Shown: positions 46,371-53,510 of the stretch, in pieces
Layout of the letters: each line of letters starts with the position of its first letter
Position numbering within the stretch: the stretch's first letter is position 1
Source: Cohnella hashimotonis
Lineage (GTDB): Bacteria; Bacillota; Bacilli; Paenibacillales; Paenibacillaceae
Direction of reading: 5' to 3'
DNA length: 64,000 nucleotides
Assembly: GCF_030014955.1 (NCBI RefSeq)
Contig: NZ_JAGRPV010000001.1
Span: 3,224,001 to 3,288,000, forward strand
Program-made: the position numbers and the translations under genes
Notes under the pieces: generated by a model
What the model was told of the DNA's origin: nothing
The model's input: the letters and a program-made list of their open reading frames with translations, nothing else
Database searches by the model: none

Positions 46371-48008
46371 TTACATCAGTTTTGCGGCGTTAAGCAGACG
46401 CGCGAGCATTTCGGCGATTTGGGCGCGCGTGACCGCAAGCTTGGGTTCGATGTTCAGGTCTTCCTGCGACAAAATCTGTTCCCGGTAATCGAAAGCGAGC
46501 GAGTTACGCGCCCATTCGGCGGTTTTAGTGTAATCGCCGAACTGCGCAAGCAAGTCCCTCGTCTCGGCGGCGCCAAGCGCCGTGTCCATGCCGCTCAGCT
46601 TCGCGGCGTTGGCGATCATGACGGCGGCTTCCTGCTTCGTGATGACGGCGCCCGGCGAGAAGGTCGACTTCGAGGTGCCGTTAACGATGCCGTAGGTCGA
46701 TGCGGTTCCGACATAGCCGGCATACCAGCTGCCTGCAGCAACGTCCGAAAAGGTAGCTGCGGTACGGGGAGCCAACCCCAGCCCTTTTGTGACGATGACG
46801 GCGAATTCGGCGCGGGTCATCGTCCGGTCGGGCTTAAATGCGTCCGCGGTCATGCCGTTAATGATGCCGCGCGAACTAAGCGCTTCGATGGCTTTTTGGT
46901 TCGGATGACCGGCGATATCGGAAAAGGTTTTGGCGGAGTCAAGTACCGGCAAAGACCGAACGTCCGCGTTTTTGTTAGGCAAGCCGACGGTCTCGCTTCG
47001 CGAAGAAGGCGTTTGGCGCTTCACGTCGGACATCCGGTAGAGGCTAGGCTTGCCTTCCGCCAGCCTTTCGGCGTTCACGAGACCGTACAGCGCCTGCTCG
47101 GTGGACATCCCCGTTGCGCCGCTGCCGTCAACCGCATGCTGAAACCCGTTTCCTTTCCGATAGTAATCGTTCAACGCATCGACGATCGATCTGCCGTTCT
47201 TGACGAAGCGTCCGTCGTCGACGGGAATACCGAGCTCGCATAAGGCCATCAATACCTGGACGGCGCTTTCCGAGTTGCCAACGCCCCAGCTGGCATAGCC
47301 GCCTGTATCAACCTGAAGCTGGGACAGCCGGTCCAGCGCCCGATCGGTAGCCGCCTTCACGATTGTCCGATCCTGGTATTTGGCAAGCGCCTGCAGCGCC
47401 ATGCCTGTAATGTCGGGATCGGCCGCGTCGCCGGATAACGCGAAGCCGCCATCCTTCAGCTGCCGCGATAATATTTCATCGATATACATTTCCCTTGTCG
47501 CCTGCACCTTCGCGGAAGGGTTGAGCGGTATGCCGTAATTGCCGCTGTCCAGCGCAATCAGCGCGAAGATCGGTCCATTGATCCCCTGCCACACCGTCTT
47601 CTCAAAATCGCCAAGCGGCGTCAGCAGGTTATAGCCTCCGACGTCGGACGGATCTGCGCCGATCGCCGTCAGCGCCAGAACCAGCCGCGAGTACTCCGTG
47701 TACTTTTTATCGTGCAGCTGTCCCTTCAATCCGACGACATAATGCTCGACTGTCTCATAGTAGTCATCGAAATAGCTTTGCGGCACGTCGTAGTCCGATC
47801 GCGCCAGTCCGATGACCGCCCATTCGCCGCCGATGGATCCGACTTCCGGATGACTCACCGTCGACATGACGTAAGCCGCCGTATCCGCTACGACGTCCTG
47901 CGCCGATTTCGCCGGAGCCGCCAGCGCGGCTGTGTTCCCGAACAGGCAAATGGACATCGACAATGCGATTATTGCAAGCCATGGGAACCTATTTGCAATG
48001 CTTTTCAT
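46371..48008 (-). CDS. SLH-anchored alpha/alpha-toroid protein (intrinsic-factor-like)
   Basis: A 545-residue secreted protein: signal peptide to about residue 30 (ALAAPA), a prenyltransferase/intrinsic-factor-type helical domain (~35-335) with repeats such as 'WAVIGLARSDYDVP', 'YSRLVLALTAIGADPSDVGGYNLLTPL', 'DITGMALQALAKYQDR', 'GNSESAVQVLMALCELGIPVDD' and 'STEQALYGLVNAERL', then three SLH modules (~358-545; 'TFSDIAGHPNQKAIEALSSRGIINGMTADAFKPDRTMTRAEFAVIV' and so on). The toroid equals the alpha domain of transcobalamin/intrinsic factor, and the partner beta domain is encoded next. GGAAGGAG precedes the ATG. Confidence 0.88.
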   Translation of the reverse strand: MKSIANRFPWLAIIALSMSICLFGNTAALAAPAKSAQDVVADTAAYVMSTVSHPEVGSIGGEWAVIGLARSDYDVPQSYFDDYYETVEHYVVGLKGQLHDKKYTEYSRLVLALTAIGADPSDVGGYNLLTPLGDFEKTVWQGINGPIFALIALDSGNYGIPLNPSAKVQATREMYIDEILSRQLKDGGFALSGDAADPDITGMALQALAKYQDRTIVKAATDRALDRLSQLQVDTGGYASWGVGNSESAVQVLMALCELGIPVDDGRFVKNGRSIVDALNDYYRKGNGFQHAVDGSGATGMSTEQALYGLVNAERLAEGKPSLYRMSDVKRQTPSSRSETVGLPNKNADVRSLPVLDSAKTFSDIAGHPNQKAIEALSSRGIINGMTADAFKPDRTMTRAEFAVIVTKGLGLAPRTAATFSDVAAGSWYAGYVGTASTYGIVNGTSKSTFSPGAVITKQEAAVMIANAAKLSGMDTALGAAETRDLLAQFGDYTKTAEWARNSLAFDYREQILSQEDLNIEPKLAVTRAQIAEMLARLLNAAKLM

Positions 48009-48089
48009 CTCTACACTCCTTCCGCTTAAAACGCAAGATGGGAGCAGCCCCTGAAATGATCAAGGACTGCTCCATTCCGCATCTACCGA

Positions 48090-48176
48090 TTATTTGGCTT
48101 GCTCGATGATCAACGCCAGCATTTTGGCCGCTTCCGCCCGGGTCGCTTGCGCGTCAGGTTCGAATCTGCCCTCGCC
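48090..48176 (-). pseudogene. C-terminal remnant of an SLH-domain gene
   Basis: A 28-codon minus-strand frame reads 'GEGRFEPDAQATRAEAAKMLALIIEQAK' and stop: the end of an SLH module. It is preceded by an in-frame TAA and by the 51-bp repeat, so the body of the gene is gone. It would have been the first gene after the riboswitch, most likely another surface protein of the cobalamin operon or a duplicated end of the neighbouring gene. Confidence 0.75.
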
Positions 48177-48217
48177 TTAACCTGCTCGCCCATTTGGACT
48201 AGATAACTGCAAAAGTG

Positions 48218-49783
48218 GTTACTACTTAGGTCCTCTCGTGTCGTGACTCTACAAAAAAGGATTTTTAGAGATCGGTCTTGAATTAGTTATTCCATCATCT
48301 TCCGTTAGAAAGGAGAGACGTTTGTGGAGCTGAAGCCGGATCAAGTATTGTATATTTGCAAAGGTGACACCGAAATCGCAGACGTCTTTACCCTTCTTTT
48401 GGAGCAAAATCGGACCCTGCTTGAACAGAATCAAAAGTTAGAAAGGCGCGTACACGAGCTTGAACGACAGCTCGGACAAAACAGTCAAAACAGCAGCAAG
48501 CCGCCTTCCAGCGACGGCTTTCGCAAACCGAAAAATTCCCGGGTCGCAGGTGGTAAAAAAGGCGCGCCTAAAGGTCACGACGGTCATACGCTTCGCTTTG
48601 CGGAATGCCCGGATGAAATCATCGTCTACACGCTCGAAGTTTGTTCCTGTTGCCAGACTGCCCTTCAGAGCGTTCCGGCTTTGGCTCATGAAGCACGGCA
48701 GGTGTTTGACCTGCCGGCTCCCCGCGTCGTCGTGACCGAACACCGGTCTGAGCATAAAATCTGTCCAAGCTGCGGTGTCAAAGCCCGAGCACCTTTTCCC
48801 GAAGGCGTCCACGCCCGGACCCAATACGGAGCCAGCTTCTCTGCCTGGACGACGTATCTGAGCGTGTACCAACTGTTGCCGTTGGAGCGAATCGCCCAAT
48901 GCTACGAGGATCTGTGCGGTTGTCGTCCCAGCGAAGCGACGCTGCTCGCCCAGCTTGGTAAGGCTGCAAGCGCGCTGGAAGCGACCGAAATTCAAATCCG
49001 AGAGCAGGTACGAAAGCTCCCGGTCCTCCATGCGGACGAAACCGGGCTGCGCGTCGGCAAACAGATTAAGTGGATGCATGTGGCCTCCGATTCGCAGTGG
49101 ACCTTTTTGCAGATCCATGAGAGCCGAGGGAGCCGAGGTATGGACGAAGCGGGCGTGCTACCTCACTTTACTGGCGTGCTGGTGCATGACAGCTACGCAT
49201 CGTATTTCAAGACCCACTACGACTTTGAACATGCGCTGTGCGGAGCGCACTTGCTTCGCGAATGCCAAGGCATTGTGGAACACGACAAGCACGAGTGGGC
49301 CAAGCAGATGCATACGTTTTTGCACGAAGCCTGGAAAGCAGCCAAAGCGAGTCGCAACGCGCAGCAGCCCCTGACAGCGGATGGGCTTGACCAGTGGAAA
49401 GACCGCTATGACGCCATACTAAAAAGCGGCGAAGCGGAGTGGGCCCAGGACGCGCTTCGTGAAAAAACCGGACCTCGCGGACGAAAAATGGGTAGCAAAG
49501 CGAGCAATCTTGGTAAGCGAATGAACACGCAAAAACCGGCCATCCTCCGGTTTCTTTCCGATGCAAGGGTTCCGTTTGACAACAACCAGGCAGAACGGGA
49601 CATTCGAATGACCAAAGTAAAGCACAAAATTTCGGGTTGCTTTCGTACCGAGCAAGGAGCGAAACAATTTGCTCGGCTGCGCTCCGTCATTTCGACCCTG
49701 ATGAAACAGGGCAAGCCGATCCTCGATTCGTTGACCTACGCGTTGCGCTACCGCACCTCGCTGGTGGAGTGCTAAGTAGTAAC
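48218..49783 (+). mobile_element. IS66-family insertion sequence, complete, with 8-bp target duplication
   Basis: The 1566-bp element starts GTTACTACTTAG and ends CTAAGTAGTAAC, a perfect 12-bp inverted repeat. It is bordered on both sides by CAAAAGTG (48210-48217 and 49784-49791), the 8-bp target duplication typical of IS66. It carries one gene only (transposase), without the accessory tnpA/tnpB genes of classical IS66, like the ISBst12 group. The exact duplication indicates a recent insertion. It separates the cobalamin riboswitch from its operon and its gene is transcribed against that operon. Confidence 0.93.
48324..49775 (+). CDS. IS66-family transposase
   Basis: A 483-residue DDE transposase. 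N-terminal leucine-zipper-like coil ('LLEQNRTLLEQNQKLERRVHELERQLGQNSQNSSKPPSSDG'), a Cys4 zinc-finger region (CSCCQTAL... KICPSCGVKA), and the catalytic core with Asp in 'LPVLHADETGLRV', Asp in 'GVLVHDSYASYF' and Glu in 'VPFDNNQAERDIRMTKVKHKISGCFRT'. GTG start at 48324 behind AAGGAG. The reading frame is intact, so the element may be active. Confidence 0.95.
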   Translation: MELKPDQVLYICKGDTEIADVFTLLLEQNRTLLEQNQKLERRVHELERQLGQNSQNSSKPPSSDGFRKPKNSRVAGGKKGAPKGHDGHTLRFAECPDEIIVYTLEVCSCCQTALQSVPALAHEARQVFDLPAPRVVVTEHRSEHKICPSCGVKARAPFPEGVHARTQYGASFSAWTTYLSVYQLLPLERIAQCYEDLCGCRPSEATLLAQLGKAASALEATEIQIREQVRKLPVLHADETGLRVGKQIKWMHVASDSQWTFLQIHESRGSRGMDEAGVLPHFTGVLVHDSYASYFKTHYDFEHALCGAHLLRECQGIVEHDKHEWAKQMHTFLHEAWKAAKASRNAQQPLTADGLDQWKDRYDAILKSGEAEWAQDALREKTGPRGRKMGSKASNLGKRMNTQKPAILRFLSDARVPFDNNQAERDIRMTKVKHKISGCFRTEQGAKQFARLRSVISTLMKQGKPILDSLTYALRYRTSLVEC

Positions 49784-49993
49784 CAAAAGTGCAGTTATTT
49801 TCGTCCATATCGCCCCAATTGGACCGTATACCTGCAAAAGTGCAGTTATTTTCGTCCATCAGCCACATTTCCTGCTCATGCTTTAAATTTACCTGCACAT
49901 TTGCAGGTATTTCTTCAAGTGTCGCAGAGCGGCCGAAAATTGATGTATAAATGCAGTTATTGAGAGCCCGCAAACATCCCACGAGCTCCGCCA

Positions 49994-50131
49994 CGCCGAT
50001 AACGCACTCGTCCATCCACGAATCGTCTCGCCGAAATCACACTTGCCTGTCCTCGAATCGTATCTTCGATAGCACGCTCTCCCGTCAGCGAATCGTCTCG
50101 CCGATAACACACGCCCTTCCACGTATCTTCT
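49994..50131. repeat. Four degenerate tandem repeats of 32-38 bp in the operon leader
   Basis: Units start at 49994, 50029, 50067 and 50099. Each follows the pattern CGCCGATAACACAC, a C/T-rich spacer and CGAATCGTCT. They lie between the leader terminator and the IS, inside the transcribed leader of the cobalamin operon. No protein frame of note is formed. Confidence 0.6.
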
Positions 50132-50141
50132 CGCGCAAAAA

Positions 50142-50169
50142 AGCCCTTGATTCCTGAGAATCAAGAGCT
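50142..50169 (-). terminator. Intrinsic terminator downstream of the cobalamin riboswitch
   Basis: On the minus strand AGCTCTTGATTC, a 4-base loop and GAATCAAGGGCT are followed by TTTTTTG. It lies about 80 bases past the B12 box. A competing TGTCTG/CAGACA pairing just upstream (50170-50215) could act as antiterminator, fitting riboswitch-controlled termination. Confidence 0.75.
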
Positions 50170-50246
50170 GCCCGTGCTGTCTGTACCGATGAGGCAGACA
50201 ACAAAAAAGCACCGCCTCCATCATCCGTAGAGTCTGTGAACGACAA

Positions 50247-50408
50247 GTCAAGGCAGGTCTCCTGGCTATGCGTCATCGCTACCCTAGTCCTTCCCGGCTT
50301 GCGCCAGTGGCATTTCTAGCGTCGCTCTTCATTTACAGTGGCGGGACCGCGCCGGATTTGCACCGGACTTCCCTATTAAGCAATGTCCGTATTGACATTG
50401 CACCTTGG
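50247..50408 (-). promoter_or_regulatory. Cobalamin (adenosylcobalamin) riboswitch
   Basis: Read on the minus strand, the aptamer has the conserved core GGTGCAAATCCGGCGCGG followed by TCCCGCCACTGTAAATG, a later CAAGCCGGG, and the B12 box AGCCAGGAGACCTGCC at 50252-50267. CAAGG near 50407 pairs with CCTTG at 50249-50253 to close P1. This is a full class I cobalamin aptamer. It points at the truncated SLH remnant and the SLH/DUF4430/ECF operon; the TDT gene at 50477 lies upstream of it and is not its target. Confidence 0.93.
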
Positions 50409-50430
50409 CTTGGTCTATTCAATTATTACG

Positions 50431-50459
50431 ATCATATACGGATGCACGCTGTTTGTCTA
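50431..50459 (-). promoter_or_regulatory. Promoter of the riboswitch transcript
   Basis: On the minus strand TAGACA (50454-50459) and TATGAT (50431-50436) are separated by exactly 17 bases, a good SigA-type promoter, about 25 bases upstream of the aptamer's first helix. It lies 17 bases downstream of the TDT gene's stop. Confidence 0.6.
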
Positions 50460-50476
50460 TCTGGCGCTGCGTCGCT

Positions 50477-51466
50477 TTAGGATTTTCCTTCGAGCAGCCT
50501 TCCTGTAAACAGATTCTTCAACGTCCGTAACAAGAGCACGATCAAGACGAAGCTGAGCAAAGCCAGTACGACTGCGGCAATTGTGATTAAAGGCCAAGTG
50601 CGCAAGTACAGCGCGTATTTTATAGCAGCTAGGGCGAGCGCCGCCATCGGGAAACTGACTCCCCACCAGGAAGCGCTGAACGGTACGGACCTATTGAATA
50701 CTTTAAAGAACACGACGACAAACAAAAATAGGCCAAAGTAAAATAAAACGGATGCGAATGAATCAATTCGCTGCTTGAAGTTCGTATAGCCCAGAAATCC
50801 GACTTCAAACGGCGCGATAAGAATCATTAGCGACGGCGTAATTCCTGCGGGCAACGGGGCATAATGAATGAGCCTGGATAAAATTAAAGTAAAAAACACC
50901 AGGGCAACGATTCCGCCGATCGCAAGGGAAAGCAAGTTAACTTCGTGTGCCCAATTGAACGACATCGTCCCGCCTGCAACCGCAATATCCAGCGTGCCGA
51001 CGACAGGAATCAGCATCGCCGGTACAACGTGTCCGGGGTCGCGATTTCCTTTTAACAGTCGTGCGACGAATACGTAACTGAGTGCCAGCGTCGTTGCTGC
51101 GCCTATTATCCATATCACTTGACCCGCAATTCGCTCATATGCGCCTACCACGGAGGATAGCAGCAGGACGGCAATCGTAATTGTCCCGAAAAAGTTACCG
51201 GAAACCGGGTGCGCAAACTCATCCTTCACTTTTTGCGGATATATCGACCATTTGGACAAGTAGCCGACAGCCATGGCTAAAAATAATACAATCGCCAGGA
51301 TGCCGCTGATGTCCGCAAATACATGGGAAGTGCCGAAAAGCTCGCCTGCTTCTCTCCAAGCCAATGAAAGACCGGAAAATCCCATTACAGAAGCGAACAG
51401 ACTGACAGGAAGAAACTGAATGGATCCGATGCTGGATGACTTAATCTCGGCTGCAAAAGTACGCAT
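50477..51466 (-). CDS. TDT-family (SLAC1/TehA-like) anion channel or transporter
   Basis: A 329-residue membrane protein with ten predicted helices and the TDT/SLAC1 pattern: 'IQFLPVSLFASVMGFSGLSLAW', 'HPVSGNFFGTITIAVLLL', 'VPAMLIPVVGTLDIAVAGG', 'ITPSLMILIAPFEVGFLGY', 'FSASWWGVSFPMAALALAAIKYA'. Relatives carry tellurite, dicarboxylates, sulfite or anions in general. The gene follows a LysR-type gene on the same strand (97 bases away), which may respond to the transported anion. GAAGGGGGAAGG precedes the ATG. Confidence 0.9.
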   Translation of the reverse strand: MRTFAAEIKSSSIGSIQFLPVSLFASVMGFSGLSLAWREAGELFGTSHVFADISGILAIVLFLAMAVGYLSKWSIYPQKVKDEFAHPVSGNFFGTITIAVLLLSSVVGAYERIAGQVIWIIGAATTLALSYVFVARLLKGNRDPGHVVPAMLIPVVGTLDIAVAGGTMSFNWAHEVNLLSLAIGGIVALVFFTLILSRLIHYAPLPAGITPSLMILIAPFEVGFLGYTNFKQRIDSFASVLFYFGLFLFVVVFFKVFNRSVPFSASWWGVSFPMAALALAAIKYALYLRTWPLITIAAVVLALLSFVLIVLLLRTLKNLFTGRLLEGKS

Positions 51467-51563
51467 ATAACCTTCCCCCTTCTCTTGTTGCTTTATTGTA
51501 GGGGGATACTAATCATAGATCAATATCGCTGTTTCTATGAAAATGATAGATGTGAATCGCATA

Positions 51564-52457
51564 TTATGTATAAGGCTTGAGCGATTTAACATGGGCTTGC
51601 AGGAGATCGATAAACCCTCGCGATGCTTTTCCCATATATTTATCGCGATGATACGCGATGCCCACTTCCCTGCTCAAGCCCGGATTTTGAATCGGTATAT
51701 GGACCAATTCGTCGGAGGAATACATATCCAGCAGCGTTTTCGATAACACGGAGCCTCCTGCGCCTGAACGAACGAGACCGAACAACGATTCGATTGTCGT
51801 CGTTTCGATTAAAGGCTCTAAACGAAGTCCCACGCTGGAACAGGTCGAATCGACCAATTGCCGGCATCGGTGCGTTTCAGGAAAAGTCACGATCGGCACG
51901 CTCAAAATTTCTTCAAAATCGATGGCGCTGCGCCGGGCATAAGGATGTAAGGTCGTTGCGACAAAGTAAAATTGCTCGCGGTACAAAGGAGTCGTCAAGA
52001 TCCGGTCATCTTCGACGGGCAAAATCGTAACGGCTAGATCCAATTCATTTTGCAGCAGTCGACTCACGATATCTTCTACGCCTAAAATTTTAATTTGCAC
52101 GAATGGGTAGTCGCGATGGAAATCGATGAGCAAGTTCGAAACCAGCTGGTTAAGCTCGCCAGGCAGCGCTCCGATCGTCAGCTTTCCGCGTTCGATCTGC
52201 TGCAGTTCCTGGATTTGCTCTTTGGCGCTCGTTAAATTGCCGAACGCCAATTTACTTTGCGTATAAAGTATCATTCCGGCTTCGGTCAAAGCTATTTTTT
52301 TCCCGATCCGGTCGAATAAAGGAACGCCGAGCTCGTCTTCGAGCGACTTGATCTGATGGCTCAAAGTGGGCTGCGTAATCCCGAGCTTCAAGGCCGCTCT
52401 CGTAAAGTGCAGTTCATCGCAGGTTGTTAAAAAGTAATCCAGCTGTCTGAATTCCAT
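51564..52457 (-). CDS. LysR-family transcriptional regulator
   Basis: A 297-residue LysR regulator: N-terminal winged HTH ('MEFRQLDYFLTTCDELHFTRAALKLGITQPTLSHQIKSLEDELGVPLFDRIGKKIALTEAG') and a LysR substrate domain ('GKLTIGALPGELNQLVSNLLIDFHRDYPFVQIKILGVEDIVSRLLQNELDLAVTI'). The ATG at 52457 has AAGGAGG upstream; the frame extends 13 codons further. It lies upstream of the TDT channel gene in the same direction and is its likely regulator. The pattern resembles CidR/CysL-like proteins, but the effector is unknown. Confidence 0.92.
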   Translation of the reverse strand: MEFRQLDYFLTTCDELHFTRAALKLGITQPTLSHQIKSLEDELGVPLFDRIGKKIALTEAGMILYTQSKLAFGNLTSAKEQIQELQQIERGKLTIGALPGELNQLVSNLLIDFHRDYPFVQIKILGVEDIVSRLLQNELDLAVTILPVEDDRILTTPLYREQFYFVATTLHPYARRSAIDFEEILSVPIVTFPETHRCRQLVDSTCSSVGLRLEPLIETTTIESLFGLVRSGAGGSVLSKTLLDMYSSDELVHIPIQNPGLSREVGIAYHRDKYMGKASRGFIDLLQAHVKSLKPYT

Positions 52458-52615
52458 TCCGGGCGCACCTCCTTCAATGACAAGACGATTTTGCAAGCGA
52501 ACGATTGCAGATCGCTGTTCCTTAACACGCTAACTGATGTCTCGAGGTTGCTCGATTCATTTAATGTAACGTATCCGCTATAAAGGAACAATGAACAAAA
52601 AGCGCTTGTCTAAAC

Positions 52616-52656
52616 AAAAAGCAGTTAGTCCGGCGTTCCGGACCAAGCTGCTTTTT
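52616..52656. terminator. Bidirectional terminator
   Basis: AGCAG-TTA-GTCCGG and CCGGAC-CAAG-CTGCT pair around a 4-base loop, with A-run and T-run flanks. It follows the VOC pseudogene on the minus strand, just 13 bases after its stop. Confidence 0.75.
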
Positions 52657-52668
52657 TGCTCTGCCTGC

Positions 52669-52885
52669 TTATGCTTCTGAAATAGGCTTTTTTCGTATGC
52701 TCGTAAGCTCAAAGGCTTCTTTGGGTTTTCCTAGGAATTGGGCCTTCTTTTTCTTGATGACCATTGCCTGCCGCAGGCTCGTAGCCTGGAATTCAATCGC
52801 GGTTCCGAAGGGATCCTCGAATGCATACTACATTTTTTTGTCCGCGATAAACGGTCAGCGCCTCCCCAACTTCATCTTGATTGCA
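52669..52885 (-). pseudogene. Decayed VOC/glyoxalase gene fragment
   Basis: The minus-strand frame ending TAA (52669-52671) reads 'YAFEDPFGTAIEFQATSLRQAMVIKKKKAQFLGKPKEAFELTSIRKKPISEA'. The start 'AFEDPFGTAIEFQ' is the closing beta strand of a VOC protein with its Glu ligand. Just upstream comes TAG, and the matching previous segment 'NQDEVGEALTVYRGQK' is in another frame, so at least one frameshift separates them. Further upstream parts were not found. The remnant keeps its terminator (52616). Confidence 0.6.
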
Positions 52886-52953
52886 TCGCATCGCCGTATT
52901 AAACCCGAAAATAGGATGTCCACACAGCCTGCTAATATGCAAAAAGAGGCAAA

Positions 52954-52970
52954 TGGCGGTTTATCCGCCA
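52954..52970 (-). terminator. Short hairpin over the YtkA-like gene stop
   Basis: On the minus strand TGGCGG-ataaa-CCGCCA spans the stop codon and is followed, after a short spacer, by TCTTTTTGC. It is a plausible weak terminator. Confidence 0.5.
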
Positions 52971-53356
52971 ACTTTCAGTTGCTTCGTAAACGCAAAATGA
53001 TCGTCCGGGTACATCAAATGAATCGTGATCGTATAGTCGCCTGCAGAAGGAAAGATATGACTGGACGTATAACTGTCCCCGTCTCTAACGGCATCGATCA
53101 GACTCGGCAAATCGTTTTTGGAGTTGATCTGAAATTGAACCTTGGCTTCCTCGGCGGCAAATTTCTTATTATTGATGGTGGCGATCAGCTTGGCCGCTTG
53201 TCCCGCAGCAGGAGGCGACGGCTCGCTCGTCAGCGAGACCTCCGAAAACTTCAGCGTCTGCTGCTTCCCCGAGGCTCCGCACCCGGCCAGCATCAGCAGA
53301 ACGGCGACAGCGGCAACTACGCTTAGCGCGCGCAGCGAAATTCCGTATACCTTCAT
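52961..53356 (-). CDS. YtkA-like/FixH-type lipoprotein
   Basis: A 131-residue lipoprotein: signal with lipobox MLAGC (Cys26), then a single Ig-like beta domain: 'FSEVSLTSEPSPPAAGQAAKLIATINNKKFAAEEAKVQFQINSKND...YTSSHIFPSAGDYTITIHLMYPDDHFAFTKQLKVG'. The pattern 'P...G-x-x-x-x-x-x-x-x-x...F...G-x-Y-x-x-x-x-H' is that of YtkA-like (PF13115) proteins, some of which handle copper for oxidase assembly. Here the usual Met/His copper ligands are sparse. GGGGAACAGGAA precedes the ATG. Confidence 0.8.
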   Translation of the reverse strand: MKVYGISLRALSVVAAVAVLLMLAGCGASGKQQTLKFSEVSLTSEPSPPAAGQAAKLIATINNKKFAAEEAKVQFQINSKNDLPSLIDAVRDGDSYTSSHIFPSAGDYTITIHLMYPDDHFAFTKQLKVGG

Positions 53357-53434
53357 TTCCTGTTCCCCTTTCCGTTAAGTCGCACATGTCCCAAGATCAT
53401 CAATCATACGATGTTACGAGAGCGGAGACAACAA

Positions 53435-53478
53435 AAAACCAGCCGACTGCCCAATACACGGACGGGGCGGCTGGTTTT
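53435..53478 (-). terminator. Terminator of the carbohydrate-hydrolase operon
   Basis: AAAACCAGCCG and CGGCTGGTTTT pair perfectly (11 bp) around a 22-base loop that has some internal pairing; TTTTTT follows on the minus strand. It starts 33 bases after the SGNH gene stop. Confidence 0.85.
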
Positions 53479-53510
53479 GTTCGGCTAGCGGTTGCTTACG
53501 TTCTCTTCCT

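Larger units (their letters stand above)
48183..49858. repeat. 51-bp direct tandem repeat, two units, first one split by the IS element
   Basis: Unit 2 is intact at 49808-49858. Unit 1 runs from 48183 to 48217, is interrupted by the IS, and resumes at 49792-49807. The units share TTATTTTCGTCCA, the palindromic GCAAAAGTGC core and a TTGGAC segment; related single motifs (TGCACATTTGCAGG, AATGCAGTTATT) follow to about 49970. The restored unit 1 contains a perfect palindrome ATAACTGCA-aaag-TGCAGTTAT. Confidence 0.8.

Noticed and set aside
49994..50131. CRISPR array
   Set aside because: The units are degenerate tandem repeats without unique spacers of constant length, and no cas genes are in the window.
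50477..51466. TDT channel as target of the cobalamin riboswitch
   Set aside because: The aptamer is transcribed from 50424 downward, away from this gene, whose stop lies upstream of the riboswitch promoter.
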